The position numbers and the translations under genes were made by a program. A model generated the notes under the pieces. It was given only the letters and a program-made list of their open reading frames with translations. It ran no database searches and had not been told where the DNA came from. Positions 16,976 through 24,958 of a DNA stretch of 64,000 bases are shown one piece after another. How positions within the stretch are numbered: the first letter of the stretch is position 1; each line of letters begins with the position of its first letter. This DNA comes from Streptomyces sp. DG1A-41. Its GTDB lineage: Bacteria > Actinomycetota > Actinomycetes > Streptomycetales > Streptomycetaceae. The stretch lies in the NCBI RefSeq assembly GCF_037055355.1, contig NZ_CP146350.1, positions 4,797,001-4,861,000 on the forward strand. The letters run 5' to 3'.

Positions 16976-17599
16976 TCACTCCGTCAACGCGCCCATCGCC
17001 CGGTCGAGCAGCACGGCCAGCGGGACAGTGCCCTCACAGGCCACCCACGCCGTGGAGGCTGCGTCCAGGCAGGCGAGCGCGGCGGCGGCCAGTGCGCTCG
17101 GCCGGATGTCCTCGGCCTGGTCGGGGTCGGCCCCCAGCCGCCGGGCGATCTCCGGCACCAGCAGTTCCTGCCAGCTCAGCTGCTTCTCGTGGTGCCGGGC
17201 GCGCAGCGACGGGGTCTCCTGCAGCATGCGGAGATAGCTGAGTGCCTGCTCGGGCGCTGCCTCGTTCATCCGCGTCAGGACGTCGAACGCCCGGCGCAGT
17301 GCCTCCCACGGCTGCTCGTCGTCGGGGCGGGCGGCGAGCGCCTCCGCGATCTGGCGGCCGGACTCCTCCAGGCGTCCCAGGACGATGTCTTCCTTGGTGC
17401 CGAAGTACCGGAACAGGCTGGCGCGCGACAGGCCCACCTCGGCGGCGACCTGGTCGACGGTGGTCCGGTCGAACCCCTGCTCGGTGAAGAGCCGGTGCGC
17501 CACCTCGACCACTTCCGCCTGAACCGTCGCACGCACACGCTCGCGCAGACCGGGCGGCTTGCGTGCGGACTGGTCGGCGGCACGAGCGGTTTCAGACAT
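16976..17599 (-). CDS. TetR family repressor
   Basis: A 207-residue TetR regulator. The HTH lies at about residues 25-70: VAHRLFTEQGFDRTTVDQVAAEVGLSRASLFRYFGTKEDI is split across helices 1-4, and the rest is the helical ligand-binding domain. The start was set at ATG 17599 (MSETARAAD), because the longer frame begins inside a perfect palindrome centred at 17635 that looks like the gene's own operator. A related sequence, ACTCGGTATCA, overlaps the predicted -35 box of the SDR gene at 18913, so the SDR gene is a probable target. The dimer domain carries no recognisable ligand signature. Confidence 0.9.
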   Translation of the reverse strand: MSETARAADQSARKPPGLRERVRATVQAEVVEVAHRLFTEQGFDRTTVDQVAAEVGLSRASLFRYFGTKEDIVLGRLEESGRQIAEALAARPDDEQPWEALRRAFDVLTRMNEAAPEQALSYLRMLQETPSLRARHHEKQLSWQELLVPEIARRLGADPDQAEDIRPSALAAAALACLDAASTAWVACEGTVPLAVLLDRAMGALTE

Positions 17600-17626
17600 A
17601 CCAGAAGGGTACAGTAAAGACTCAAT

Positions 17627-17643
17627 CTGATACCGAGTATCAG
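17627..17643. promoter_or_regulatory. Perfect palindrome, autoregulatory operator of the TetR gene
   Basis: CTGATAC-CGA-GTATCAG is a perfect 7-base inverted repeat with a 3-base centre, 28 bases before the tetR start codon. Read on the other strand it contains ACTCGGTATCA, found again at 18969-18979 in front of the SDR gene. Shared sequence and position support a TetR operator. Confidence 0.65.
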
Positions 17644-17785
17644 TGTGTGGAGCGCAGTCCCCCACCCTTCCACGCCGCCCAGGGGAAGCGCCACGAGCAG
17701 GGCATCGATGCCAGGGGCCCGGCCTTCACCGCAGGTCGTCCTCCGTGTCCACGACGAGGAAGGCGGACCCGAGGCGCCTCACCCC

Positions 17786-17836
17786 TCACAGTCAGGGCTG
17801 ACCGTGACAAGCCCATTTCGCAGTCAATGCTGACTG
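17786..17836. promoter_or_regulatory. Two operator-like palindromes before the truncated tetR
   Basis: Two inverted repeats of the same type lie just before the start at 17855. At 17786-17807 TCACAGTCAG faces CTGACCGTGA, and at 17821-17836 CAGTCAATGCTGACTG is perfect. Both share the half site CAGTCA/TGACTG around a 4-base centre. Paired operators like these normally belong to the TetR-type regulator they precede, here a gene now reduced to its N-terminus. Confidence 0.55.
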
Positions 17837-17854
17837 TGAAGAGGTGAGGCGGCC

Positions 17855-18030
17855 ATGAACAGGCGTGACGAACAGCGCGACGCCACGGGGGCACAGATCG
17901 TGGACGCTGCGGTCCAGTCGCTGATCGAAGTGGGTGTCGCGGCGACGACGACCCTGGAGGTGCTGCGGCGGGCCGGTGTCAGCCGGGGTGCGCCGCTGCA
18001 TCACTTCCTGACCCGTGAGGACCTGTTCGG
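17855..18030 (+). pseudogene. TetR regulator remnant (N-terminal HTH only)
   Basis: ATG 17855 has GAAGAGGTGAGG upstream and begins a TetR DNA-binding domain: QIVDAAVQSLIEVGVAATTTL, then EVLRRAGVSRGAPLHHFLTREDLFGA. Family similarity stops near 18030. The following codons are simply the reverse strand of the intact SDR gene, whose stop is at 18089. The ligand-binding domain (about 130 residues) is therefore gone. The promoter still carries two good palindromes, so the truncation may be recent. Confidence 0.68.
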
Positions 18031-18088
18031 GGCCGTTTCCGGGGCTGCTGCAAGAGCGCCGGCTCTGGCCGACGCCTGTGCCCTACGG

Positions 18089-18913
18089 TTACGCGACGCT
18101 GCCCTGGGCCTCGGTGGCGACGTCGGCCCATTCCTCCCAGGTCTTCAGCCGGTCGGCGTAGACCTGCGGGACGAGCTGGAGCGGGGAGGTGCCGAAGAAG
18201 ACCCGCAGGGGCGGGTTGTCGGCGTCCACGATCTTCAGCAGGGCCGCGCCGGTGGCGGCAGGGTCGCCGGGCTGGGTGGTGCTCCAGTAGGCGGCGAGGG
18301 CCGTGCGCAGGTCGTCGTAGGCGGGAAGCCGCTCGGCGAAGGTGGCGGAGGGGCCGGACCAGTCGGTGGCGAAGCCGCCCGGCTCGACGAGCGTGACCTT
18401 GATGCCGAAGCCGGCGACCTCCTGGGAGAGGGCCTCGCTCAGTGCCTCCAGGGCCCACTTGGAGGCGTTGTAGACGCCGAGGTTGGGGAAGGCGGTGACG
18501 CCGCCGACGCTGGAGATCTGCACGATGTGGCCGCTGCCCTGTGCCCGCAGGAGGGGCAGGGCGGCCTGGGTGACCCACAGGGCGCCGAAGAAGTTGGTCT
18601 CCATCTGGTCGCGGACCTGCTGTTCCGTCAGCTCCTCGACTGCACCGAACAGGCCGTAGCCGGCGTTGTTGACGACGACGTCCAGGCGGCCGAAGTGCTC
18701 GTGCGCCCGCTTGACAGCCTCGGTGGCGGCGGCCTTGTCGGTGACATCCAGGGGGAGGGGAAGGATCGCCTCGCCGTGGGCGGCCACCAGGTCCGCGAGG
18801 GAGTCGGTGCCGCGGGCGGTCGCCGCGACCTTGTCGCCGCGCTCCAGGGCCGCCTGGGCGAACTGGCGGCCGAAGCCGCGGGATGAGCCGGTGATGAACC
18901 AGATCTTGCTCAC
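18089..18913 (-). CDS. SDR family NAD(P)-dependent oxidoreductase
   Basis: A 274-residue classical short-chain dehydrogenase. TGSSRGFGRQFAQAALERG is the Rossmann glycine motif, VVNNAGYG the NNAG motif, and the catalytic residues are Ser in VQISSVGG with Tyr and Lys in GVYNASKWALEALSEAL. PGGFATDW follows the active site. An Arg two residues after TGSS and an Arg at the end of strand 2 (ATARG) favour NADP(H). The start is GTG 18913, with GGGAG 8 bases upstream. The reverse-strand promoter TTGATA-N18-TAGAGT overlaps the ACTCGGTATCA operator-like sequence, so the nearby TetR is the likely repressor. The substrate is unknown. Confidence 0.92.
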   Translation of the reverse strand: MSKIWFITGSSRGFGRQFAQAALERGDKVAATARGTDSLADLVAAHGEAILPLPLDVTDKAAATEAVKRAHEHFGRLDVVVNNAGYGLFGAVEELTEQQVRDQMETNFFGALWVTQAALPLLRAQGSGHIVQISSVGGVTAFPNLGVYNASKWALEALSEALSQEVAGFGIKVTLVEPGGFATDWSGPSATFAERLPAYDDLRTALAAYWSTTQPGDPAATGAALLKIVDADNPPLRVFFGTSPLQLVPQVYADRLKTWEEWADVATEAQGSVA

Positions 18914-18955
18914 GAGAACACTCCCGTTCCAGGTGAAGTCTTATGAGGAGACTCT

Positions 18956-18979
18956 ACATCGATGTGAGACTCGGTATCA
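18956..18979. promoter_or_regulatory. SDR promoter with TetR operator half and short palindrome
   Basis: ACTCGGTATCA at 18969-18979 matches the TetR palindrome at 17627-17643 in reverse complement. On the minus strand it overlaps TTGATA, which is followed 18 bases later by TAGAGT, giving a good -35/-10 pair for the SDR gene. Between them lies the perfect palindrome ACATCGATGT (18956-18965). GAGACTC also occurs twice here. Confidence 0.5.
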
Positions 18980-19051
18980 AGGTGAGTCATGGGGTCGATG
19001 CTGTACGCTGCCCTGCAACGGCGAGGCACGTTGGACAACTGGAGGACAGAG

Positions 19052-19939
19052 ATGTCTTCACATGTGGCGCCCGATGACCAAGCGACGTCCGGACTTGACC
19101 GGCGTAGCGAGCTGAGGGAGTTCCTGCGTTCTCGCAGGGCCCGGCTCAGGCCCGAGGACGTGGGCCTGCCGTCCTACGGGCGGCGGCGGGTTCCCGGATT
19201 GCGGCGCGAGGAGCTGGCGCAGCTCGCGGGGGTGTCGTACGCGTACTACGCGCGCCTGGAGCAGGGATACGGCGAGACGATGTCGGCCGAGGTGCTGGAC
19301 GCCGTCGCCCACGCCCTGCGCCTGAGTGAGGAGGAGCGGGAGCATCTGGTCCGGCTGGCCCAGCCCGAACGGCAGGGCACGCCGCAGGCCGCGCCTCCGC
19401 CGCAGCGGCTGCGGCCCAGCGTCCAGCATCTGCTCGACGGGCTCGGCGTGCCCGCCTACGTTGTCAGCCGGCGCCTGGAGATTCTGGGGTGGAACCGGCT
19501 CGCCGCCGCCGTCTTCGGGGACTGGGCCCAACTGGCGCCCCAGGAACGCAACATGGCCCGGCTGATCTTCCTCTCGCCTCAGACACGCGACCGGTTCGCC
19601 GACCCGGAACGGACGGCTCTGGCAGCCGCCGGCGCTCTGCGCATGAACGTCGGCAAAAGCCCCGAGGATTCCTACCTCTCTTCGCTGATCGAGGAGTTGT
19701 CGCAGAAGAGCGAGGAGTTCCGGAGGTTGTGGGCACGGCACGAGGTGAGCTGCGGGACCGTTGGCGACGTCGTGCGGATGCGGCACCCGCTGGTAGGAGA
19801 GTTCGACCTCGTCCACGAGCCCATGGCGTTGCGCGGGGGCGCCCCGATGCGGCTGGTCACCTACCACGCCGAGCCGGGCTCCCGGTCGGAGGAGGCCCTG
19901 CGGATGTTGGCCAGTTGGGAGCTGGAGCCGCAGCGCTGA
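19052..19939 (+). CDS. XRE regulator with MmyB-like ligand-binding domain
   Basis: A 295-residue regulator. The N-terminal HTH (about residues 15-85) includes RRVPGLRREELAQLAGVSYAYYARLEQG, followed by an MmyB-like ligand-binding domain at about 110-290 with PAYVVSRRLEILGWNRLAAAVFGDW and the closing LVTYHAEPGSRSEEAL. This type is very common in Streptomyces and usually controls a neighbouring, often divergent, oxidoreductase gene. Here the divergent neighbour is the SDR at 18913. ATG 19052 was chosen over upstream ATG 18989 because GGAGGACAG precedes it at 3-4 bases from the core. The gene converges on moaE with a 31-base gap. Confidence 0.9.
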   Translation: MSSHVAPDDQATSGLDRRSELREFLRSRRARLRPEDVGLPSYGRRRVPGLRREELAQLAGVSYAYYARLEQGYGETMSAEVLDAVAHALRLSEEEREHLVRLAQPERQGTPQAAPPPQRLRPSVQHLLDGLGVPAYVVSRRLEILGWNRLAAAVFGDWAQLAPQERNMARLIFLSPQTRDRFADPERTALAAAGALRMNVGKSPEDSYLSSLIEELSQKSEEFRRLWARHEVSCGTVGDVVRMRHPLVGEFDLVHEPMALRGGAPMRLVTYHAEPGSRSEEALRMLASWELEPQR

Positions 19940-19970
19940 GACGTGGGTCCGGCCAGGGCCCGTGACGGCA

Positions 19971-20465
19971 TCACGCGCCGACCCATTCCTCGGTCCCGTC
20001 CGAGAACTTCTGGTGTTTCCAGATGGGCACTTCGTGCTTGAGGTCGTCGATCAGTTGCCTGCAGGCTGCGAAGGCATCTCCCCGGTGGGGACATGCCACG
20101 GCGACCACGACCGCTGTGTCGCCCACCGCCAGTTCTCCGACCCGGTGCACCGCGGCGAGGGCGCGCACCGGGTGGTTCGCCACGGCCTTCTGCGCGATCC
20201 GCAGCAGCTCGGCCTCGGCTGTCGGGTGGCACGAATACCCCAGTCCGTTCACGTCCGCGCCCGCGTCGTGGTTGCGCACCGTGCCGACGAACAGCGCGAT
20301 CCCGCCTGCCGCTTCGTCGCCGACGGCCTGGAAGACCTCCTCCAGACAGAGCGGTGTCCGTCGTATCGCGAGCAGCCTGACCGGCTGCGGATGCGCCCGC
20401 TCACCGGGGTGCTCGCGGGCTCGGTCGGCTGCCACGCCTCCATACCTTCCTGACCTGCCTGTCAC
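19971..20465 (-). CDS. moaE: Molybdopterin synthase catalytic subunit MoaE
   Basis: A 164-residue protein matching MoaE, the large subunit of molybdopterin synthase, which with thiocarboxylated MoaD converts precursor Z to molybdopterin. Conserved features: ALFVGTVRNHD, the HRVGELAVGDTAVVVAVACPHR core, AFAACRQLIDDLKHEVPIWK and the final GTEEWVG. The active-site Lys pair is represented by K of DDLKHEVPIWKHQ. GTG 20465 has GGAGG 9 bases upstream, inside the end of moaA, so the two are coupled. The N-terminal 30 residues are longer than usual. No moaD gene is seen in the window, so the small subunit must be elsewhere. Confidence 0.92.
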   Translation of the reverse strand: MTGRSGRYGGVAADRAREHPGERAHPQPVRLLAIRRTPLCLEEVFQAVGDEAAGGIALFVGTVRNHDAGADVNGLGYSCHPTAEAELLRIAQKAVANHPVRALAAVHRVGELAVGDTAVVVAVACPHRGDAFAACRQLIDDLKHEVPIWKHQKFSDGTEEWVGA

Positions 20466-20469
20466 AGCG

Positions 20470-21471
20470 TCAGCCTCCGATCGCCGACATCGGCCTGTCC
20501 GGCTGCACGAAGGTCGGGTCGTCCAGGCCCGCTCCCGCCTTCTTGCCCCACATCGCCAGGCGCCAGATGCGGGCGATCTCCTCGTCGGGGGCGCCCGAGC
20601 GGAGGGCGGCGCGGAGGTCGGTCTCCTCCCGGGCGAACAGGCACGTGCGGATCTGTCCGTCGGCGGTCAGGCGGGTGCGGTCGCAGGCCGCGCAGAAGGG
20701 GCGGGTGACGGAGGCGATGACGCCGACGACATGGGGGCCGCCGTCGACCAGCCAGCGTTCGGCGGGGGCCGAGCCGCGCTTCTGCTCACCCTCGGGGGTG
20801 AGGTCGAAGTGGGTGCGCAGGGAGGTCAGGATGTCCCCGGCGGTGATCATGCCGTCGCGCTTCCAGCCGTGCTGGGCGTCCAGGGGCATCTGCTCGATGA
20901 AGCGCAGTTCGTAGTCGTGCTCCACGGCCCAGGCGAGGAGGTCGGGGGCCTCGTCGTCGTTGAGCCCCGGCAGCAGGACCGAGTTGACCTTGACCGGGGT
21001 GAGGCCCGCGTCGCGCGCGGCGTGCAGGCCCTCGACGACGTCCTTGTGGCGGTCGCGGCGGGTGAGGGTCTTGAAGACGTCCGGGCGGAGGGTGTCGAGG
21101 GAGACGTTGACCCGGTCCAGGCCCGCCGCCTTCAGGGCGGCCGCGGTGCGCTTGAGGCCGATGCCGTTGGTGGTCAGCGACATCCGGGGGCGCGGCTCGA
21201 GGGCCGCGACGCGCTCGACGATGCCGACCAGGCCCGGCCGCAGCAGGGGCTCGCCGCCGGTGAAGCGGACTTCCTCGATGCCGAGGGAGGTGACGGCGAT
21301 GTCGATCAGGCGGACGATCTCGTCGTCCGTGAGCAGGTCGGGCTTGGCCAGCCACTGCAGGCCCTCCTCGGGCATGCAGTAGGTGCAGCGCAGGTTGCAC
21401 CGGTCGGTCAGCGAGACCCTCAGGTCGGTGGCCACTCGGTCGTAGGTGTCGATGAGCACGTGGGGCCTCAT
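20470..21471 (-). CDS. moaA: GTP 3',8-cyclase MoaA
   Basis: A 333-residue radical SAM enzyme for the first step of molybdenum cofactor synthesis. C25, C29 and C32 in CNLRCTYC hold the radical SAM [4Fe-4S] cluster. FTGGEPLLRPGL is the SAM-binding GGE motif. The C-terminal CAACDRTRLTADGQIRTC carries the three Cys of the second cluster that binds GTP. The protein ends in GG, as activated MoaA requires. ATG 21471 overlaps the XdhC stop codon by four bases (ATGA). Its placement after aldehyde-oxidase-type genes points to cofactor supply dedicated to that enzyme. Confidence 0.95.
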   Translation of the reverse strand: MRPHVLIDTYDRVATDLRVSLTDRCNLRCTYCMPEEGLQWLAKPDLLTDDEIVRLIDIAVTSLGIEEVRFTGGEPLLRPGLVGIVERVAALEPRPRMSLTTNGIGLKRTAAALKAAGLDRVNVSLDTLRPDVFKTLTRRDRHKDVVEGLHAARDAGLTPVKVNSVLLPGLNDDEAPDLLAWAVEHDYELRFIEQMPLDAQHGWKRDGMITAGDILTSLRTHFDLTPEGEQKRGSAPAERWLVDGGPHVVGVIASVTRPFCAACDRTRLTADGQIRTCLFAREETDLRAALRSGAPDEEIARIWRLAMWGKKAGAGLDDPTFVQPDRPMSAIGG

Positions 21472-22622
21472 ATGGCCAGGAGTTCGGCCGGCGACGACAC
21501 CTGGGCCGTGGGGCCACAACGGTGGATGGGGCCGGGGATGTGGGACAGGGGCAGGCCGGTGCCGTTGTTGACGCGGGCGATGATCTCGGCGGTGATGGAG
21601 ACCGCCGTCTCTTCGGGGGTGTGGGCGCCGAGGTCGAGTCCGATCGGTGAGCGCAGGCGGGCGAGGTGTTCCTCGGGCACGCCGGCCTCACGCAGACGTT
21701 CCAGGCGGTGTTCGTGGGTGCGGCGGGAGCCCATCGCGCCGATGTAGCCGACCGGAAGATCGAGGGCCAGGCGGAGCAGGGGGATGTCGAACTTGGCGTC
21801 GTGGGTGAGGACGCAGATCGCGGTACGGGCGTCGACCTCGGCGCGCTCCAGGTAGCGGTGCGGCCAGTCGGCGACGACCTCGTCGGCGTACGGAAAGCGG
21901 GCCGGGGTGGCGAAGACGGGACGGGCGTCGCAGACGGTGACGTGGTAGCCGAGGAAGCGTCCGGCCTGGCTGAGGGCGGCGGCGAAGTCGACGGCGCCGA
22001 AGATCAGCATGCGGGGCGGCGCCGCGCGGGTGTGGACCAGGAGTGTCAGCTTCTCCGGGCAGGTGTCGGCGTCCCCGCCGACTTCGACGCGGGCGGTCCG
22101 GCCTGCCCGCAGCAGCGCGCGGACCTGGGTGGCCACCGTACGGTCCTGCTGTCGGCTGCCCAAGGTCCCGTCGTACGCGCTGCCGCCCCCGAAAACGGAC
22201 AGGGTGCGGCCGAGAAGTCGCTGCGGCCCGTCGATCACCTGTGCCACGGCGACGGGCACACCGGCCGACACGTGTTCCAGGGCGGTGGTGAGGTGGGGCT
22301 CGTCGGCGGGGTCGACCCGCTGGACCAGGACCTCGATCTCGCCGCCGCAGGTCAGACCCACGGCGAAGGCGTCGTCGTCGGAGTAGCCGAACGAGGCCCG
22401 TATCGGGGGTTCGCCCGTCTCCAGCACCTGTTGGCACAGTTCGTAGACGGCGCCTTCCACGCATCCCCCGGAGATGCTGCCGACCGCCTCGCCGTCGGTG
22501 TCCACGGCCAGTGCTGTGCCGGGTGGCAGGGGTGCGCTGCCGCTGATCTGGACGACGGTGGCGAGGGCGAAGGGGCGGGCCTCGCGGCACCAGCGGTGCA
22601 GCGTGTCCGCGATGTTCAGCAT
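21468..22622 (-). CDS. XdhC family molybdoenzyme maturation protein
   Basis: A 384-residue member of the XdhC/CoxI family, chaperones that sulfurate and insert molybdenum cofactor into xanthine-dehydrogenase-type enzymes. The N-terminal domain contains ALATVVQISGSAPLPPG and GSISGGCVEGAVYE. The C-terminal Rossmann-like domain has RMLIFGAVDFAAALSQAGRFLG and YIGAMGSRRTHEHRLERL. It follows the three enzyme subunits and precedes moaA with a 4-base overlap. The ATG at 22622 is 137 bases after the large-subunit stop. A small inverted repeat near GACCGAGTCGGTC in that gap could attenuate transcription, but this is weak. Confidence 0.92.
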   Translation of the reverse strand: MLNIADTLHRWCREARPFALATVVQISGSAPLPPGTALAVDTDGEAVGSISGGCVEGAVYELCQQVLETGEPPIRASFGYSDDDAFAVGLTCGGEIEVLVQRVDPADEPHLTTALEHVSAGVPVAVAQVIDGPQRLLGRTLSVFGGGSAYDGTLGSRQQDRTVATQVRALLRAGRTARVEVGGDADTCPEKLTLLVHTRAAPPRMLIFGAVDFAAALSQAGRFLGYHVTVCDARPVFATPARFPYADEVVADWPHRYLERAEVDARTAICVLTHDAKFDIPLLRLALDLPVGYIGAMGSRRTHEHRLERLREAGVPEEHLARLRSPIGLDLGAHTPEETAVSITAEIIARVNNGTGLPLSHIPGPIHRCGPTAQVSSPAELLAI

Positions 22623-22759
22623 GAGAGGTGTCCTTCGGTGGGTGGTTGGGGAAGCCCGCCGCCGCGCCGGATGGGGGAGAGCGAGGCACGGCGGCGGGCC
22701 GACCGAGTCGGTCCGGGGCTCCCTCCCGGGGAGGGGAGAGAGACCCGGCCGCCCGGGGT

Positions 22760-24958
22760 TCAGAGCAGGGCTTCGGCGGTGATGGGCAGTTCGCGGACGC
22801 GGCGTCCGGTGGCGTGGAAGACCGCGTTGGCGATGGCGGGTGCCACGCCGATCTGCACGAGCTCCCCGAGGCTCTTCACACCGATGGGGGCGGCCTTGTA
22901 GTCCTCCCCGTCGAGGTAGACGGCCTTGAGATCGGGGATGTCGGCGTTGACGGGCACGAGGTAGTCGGCGAGGTTGGCGTTGACGATCCGGCCGTCGCGG
23001 TGGTCGGTGACCGTGTGCTCCAGCAGGGCCGCGCCGATGCCGCCCACCATGCCGCCGATGGCCTGGCTCTCGGCGAGCTTGGGGCTGATGATGCGCCCCG
23101 CGTCGTACACGCCGAGCATCCGCCGCACCCGGACCAGGCCGAGCCGGGCGTCGACCGCGACCTCGGCGAACATCGCGGCGTAGCCGTACATCGAGAACCG
23201 GCTCTCCTCCTCCGGGGTGTACGACCCGCGCGCCTCCAGGTGGGTGCGGTTGTTGCGGGCCAGGAGCTGCCGGTAGGCCTCCCCGCGCGCGGTGTTGCCC
23301 TTCACGTGCAGCCGTCCGCCGCGGACCACGACGTCGTCGGGGGCGACGCCGTGCAGCGGTGAGCGCTCGTCCTCGACCGCGAGCCTGATCGCCTGCTGCC
23401 GCAGCTTGTCGCAGGTGTCCTGAACGGCGGATCCGACACTGAGCATGGTCGTCGAGGCGCCCTGGGCGGGGGCCGGTGGCATGGCGGAGTCGCCGAGCCG
23501 GAAGGTGACGTTGCGTACGGCCAGGCCGAGGGCGTCGGCGGCGACCTGGGTCATGGAGGTGTACGTGCCCGTGCCCGTGTCGTGGGTCGCGGACTGGACC
23601 ACCGCGGTGCCGTCGGCGTCGAGCCTGGCGTGGGCGTGGGCCTCTCTGCGGAAGACGTCGTAGCAGCCGGTGGCCACGCCGGTGCCGATGAGCCAGTCGC
23701 CGTCACGCGTGGAGCGCGGCCTGGGGTTGCGCCGGTGCCAGCCGAAGGCGCGGGCGCCGACGCGGAAGCACTCGCGCAGCCGCCGGGTGGAGAAGGGCTG
23801 CTGCGTGGACGGGTCCTCGCCGGGCTCGTTGCGCAGCCGCAGCTCGATCGGATCGATGCCGAGCTTGTGGGCGAGTTCGTCCACCGCGGTTTCGATGACG
23901 AAAGCGGCGCTGCCGTAGCCGGGACCGCGCATCCACTGCGGGGTGCTGACATCGAGCGGAACGATCTGGACGTTCTGGCTGACGTTGGGCACGGCGTAGA
24001 GCATCTGCCCCAGCGCCATGTTGGCCTCCCAGAACTGCTCGTAGCGGGAGGTCTCGTACTTGTAGTCGTGCGTCATCGCGGTCAGCCGTCCGCGCCGGGT
24101 GCTGCCCAGGCTCAACTTGTACTCGTACGCGGGCCGGTAGCCCACCGTGAAGTACATCTGCCTGCGGGTCAGCGCGAGCTTCACCGGGCGGCCGAGCTCG
24201 CGTGCGGCGAGCGCCGCTATGGTGACGTGCGGCCAGGTGCGCAGGCCGTTGCCGAAGGCGCCGCCGATGAACGGCGAGAGGACGCGCACGTTCTCCTGCG
24301 GGATGCCGAACACGGCCGCGAGCTCGTTCCGCGTGCCGATCACCCACTGGGTCTTGTCCCACACGGTGAGCTTGTCGCCGTCCCAGCGGGCGATGGTGGC
24401 CTGAGTCTCCATCGGATTGTGGTGGTTGCGGGAGAGACGGTAGGTCAGGTCCAACCGGACGTCCGCGGAACCCAGCGCTTCCTGGGCATCGCCCCGCGCA
24501 TAGGGCCGCGTGAAGGGCGGCCCGTCCACGGCCGGGCTGCGGGTCAGGTCGGTCGACGGCTTCTCGGCGTCGTAGGAGATCTTCACCAGGTCGGCGGCGT
24601 GCTGTGCGGCCTCCAGCGTGGTGGCCACCACGACGGCGACCGGCTGGCCGAAGAACCGGACCGCGTCGTCCTGGAAGACGCGCAGCCGCTGGCCCGGGAA
24701 GGGGCCCGGGTTGTCGCGGTAGGCCAGCCTGGGCTTGTCGAGGTGGCTGATGACGCCCAGGACTCCGCGCAGGGCATTGGCGGCGCGGGTGTCGATGCCG
24801 GTGATACGTCCGCGGCCGATGCTGCTGTCGACGACGACGGCGTGGACGACGCCGTCGATGTCGTGGTCGGCGGCGTACTTGGCCTGGCCGGTCACCTTCA
24901 GCCGCCCGTCCACCCGGGACAGCGGCGCTCCGACGGCTGCCTGCGGCTGCTGGCTCAC
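22760..24958 (-). CDS. paoC: Molybdopterin-binding subunit of aldehyde oxidase/xanthine dehydrogenase
   Basis: A 732-residue catalytic subunit of the xanthine oxidase family, closest by operon form to PaoC/YagR. The Ald_Xan_dh_C domain begins near residue 15 (SRVDGRLKVTGQAKYAAD), and the molybdopterin domains follow with GGAFGNGL, GAS-type loops and IGGMVGGIGAAL. The catalytic Glu is in GVKSLGELVQIG near the C-terminus. It hydroxylates aldehydes or heterocycles at the Mo centre and passes electrons to the FeS and FAD subunits. GTG 24958 overlaps the FAD-subunit stop (GTGA). A longer frame to 25531 is open only because of GC bias. The gene symbol is used by analogy. Confidence 0.9.
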   Translation of the reverse strand: MSQQPQAAVGAPLSRVDGRLKVTGQAKYAADHDIDGVVHAVVVDSSIGRGRITGIDTRAANALRGVLGVISHLDKPRLAYRDNPGPFPGQRLRVFQDDAVRFFGQPVAVVVATTLEAAQHAADLVKISYDAEKPSTDLTRSPAVDGPPFTRPYARGDAQEALGSADVRLDLTYRLSRNHHNPMETQATIARWDGDKLTVWDKTQWVIGTRNELAAVFGIPQENVRVLSPFIGGAFGNGLRTWPHVTIAALAARELGRPVKLALTRRQMYFTVGYRPAYEYKLSLGSTRRGRLTAMTHDYKYETSRYEQFWEANMALGQMLYAVPNVSQNVQIVPLDVSTPQWMRGPGYGSAAFVIETAVDELAHKLGIDPIELRLRNEPGEDPSTQQPFSTRRLRECFRVGARAFGWHRRNPRPRSTRDGDWLIGTGVATGCYDVFRREAHAHARLDADGTAVVQSATHDTGTGTYTSMTQVAADALGLAVRNVTFRLGDSAMPPAPAQGASTTMLSVGSAVQDTCDKLRQQAIRLAVEDERSPLHGVAPDDVVVRGGRLHVKGNTARGEAYRQLLARNNRTHLEARGSYTPEEESRFSMYGYAAMFAEVAVDARLGLVRVRRMLGVYDAGRIISPKLAESQAIGGMVGGIGAALLEHTVTDHRDGRIVNANLADYLVPVNADIPDLKAVYLDGEDYKAAPIGVKSLGELVQIGVAPAIANAVFHATGRRVRELPITAEALL

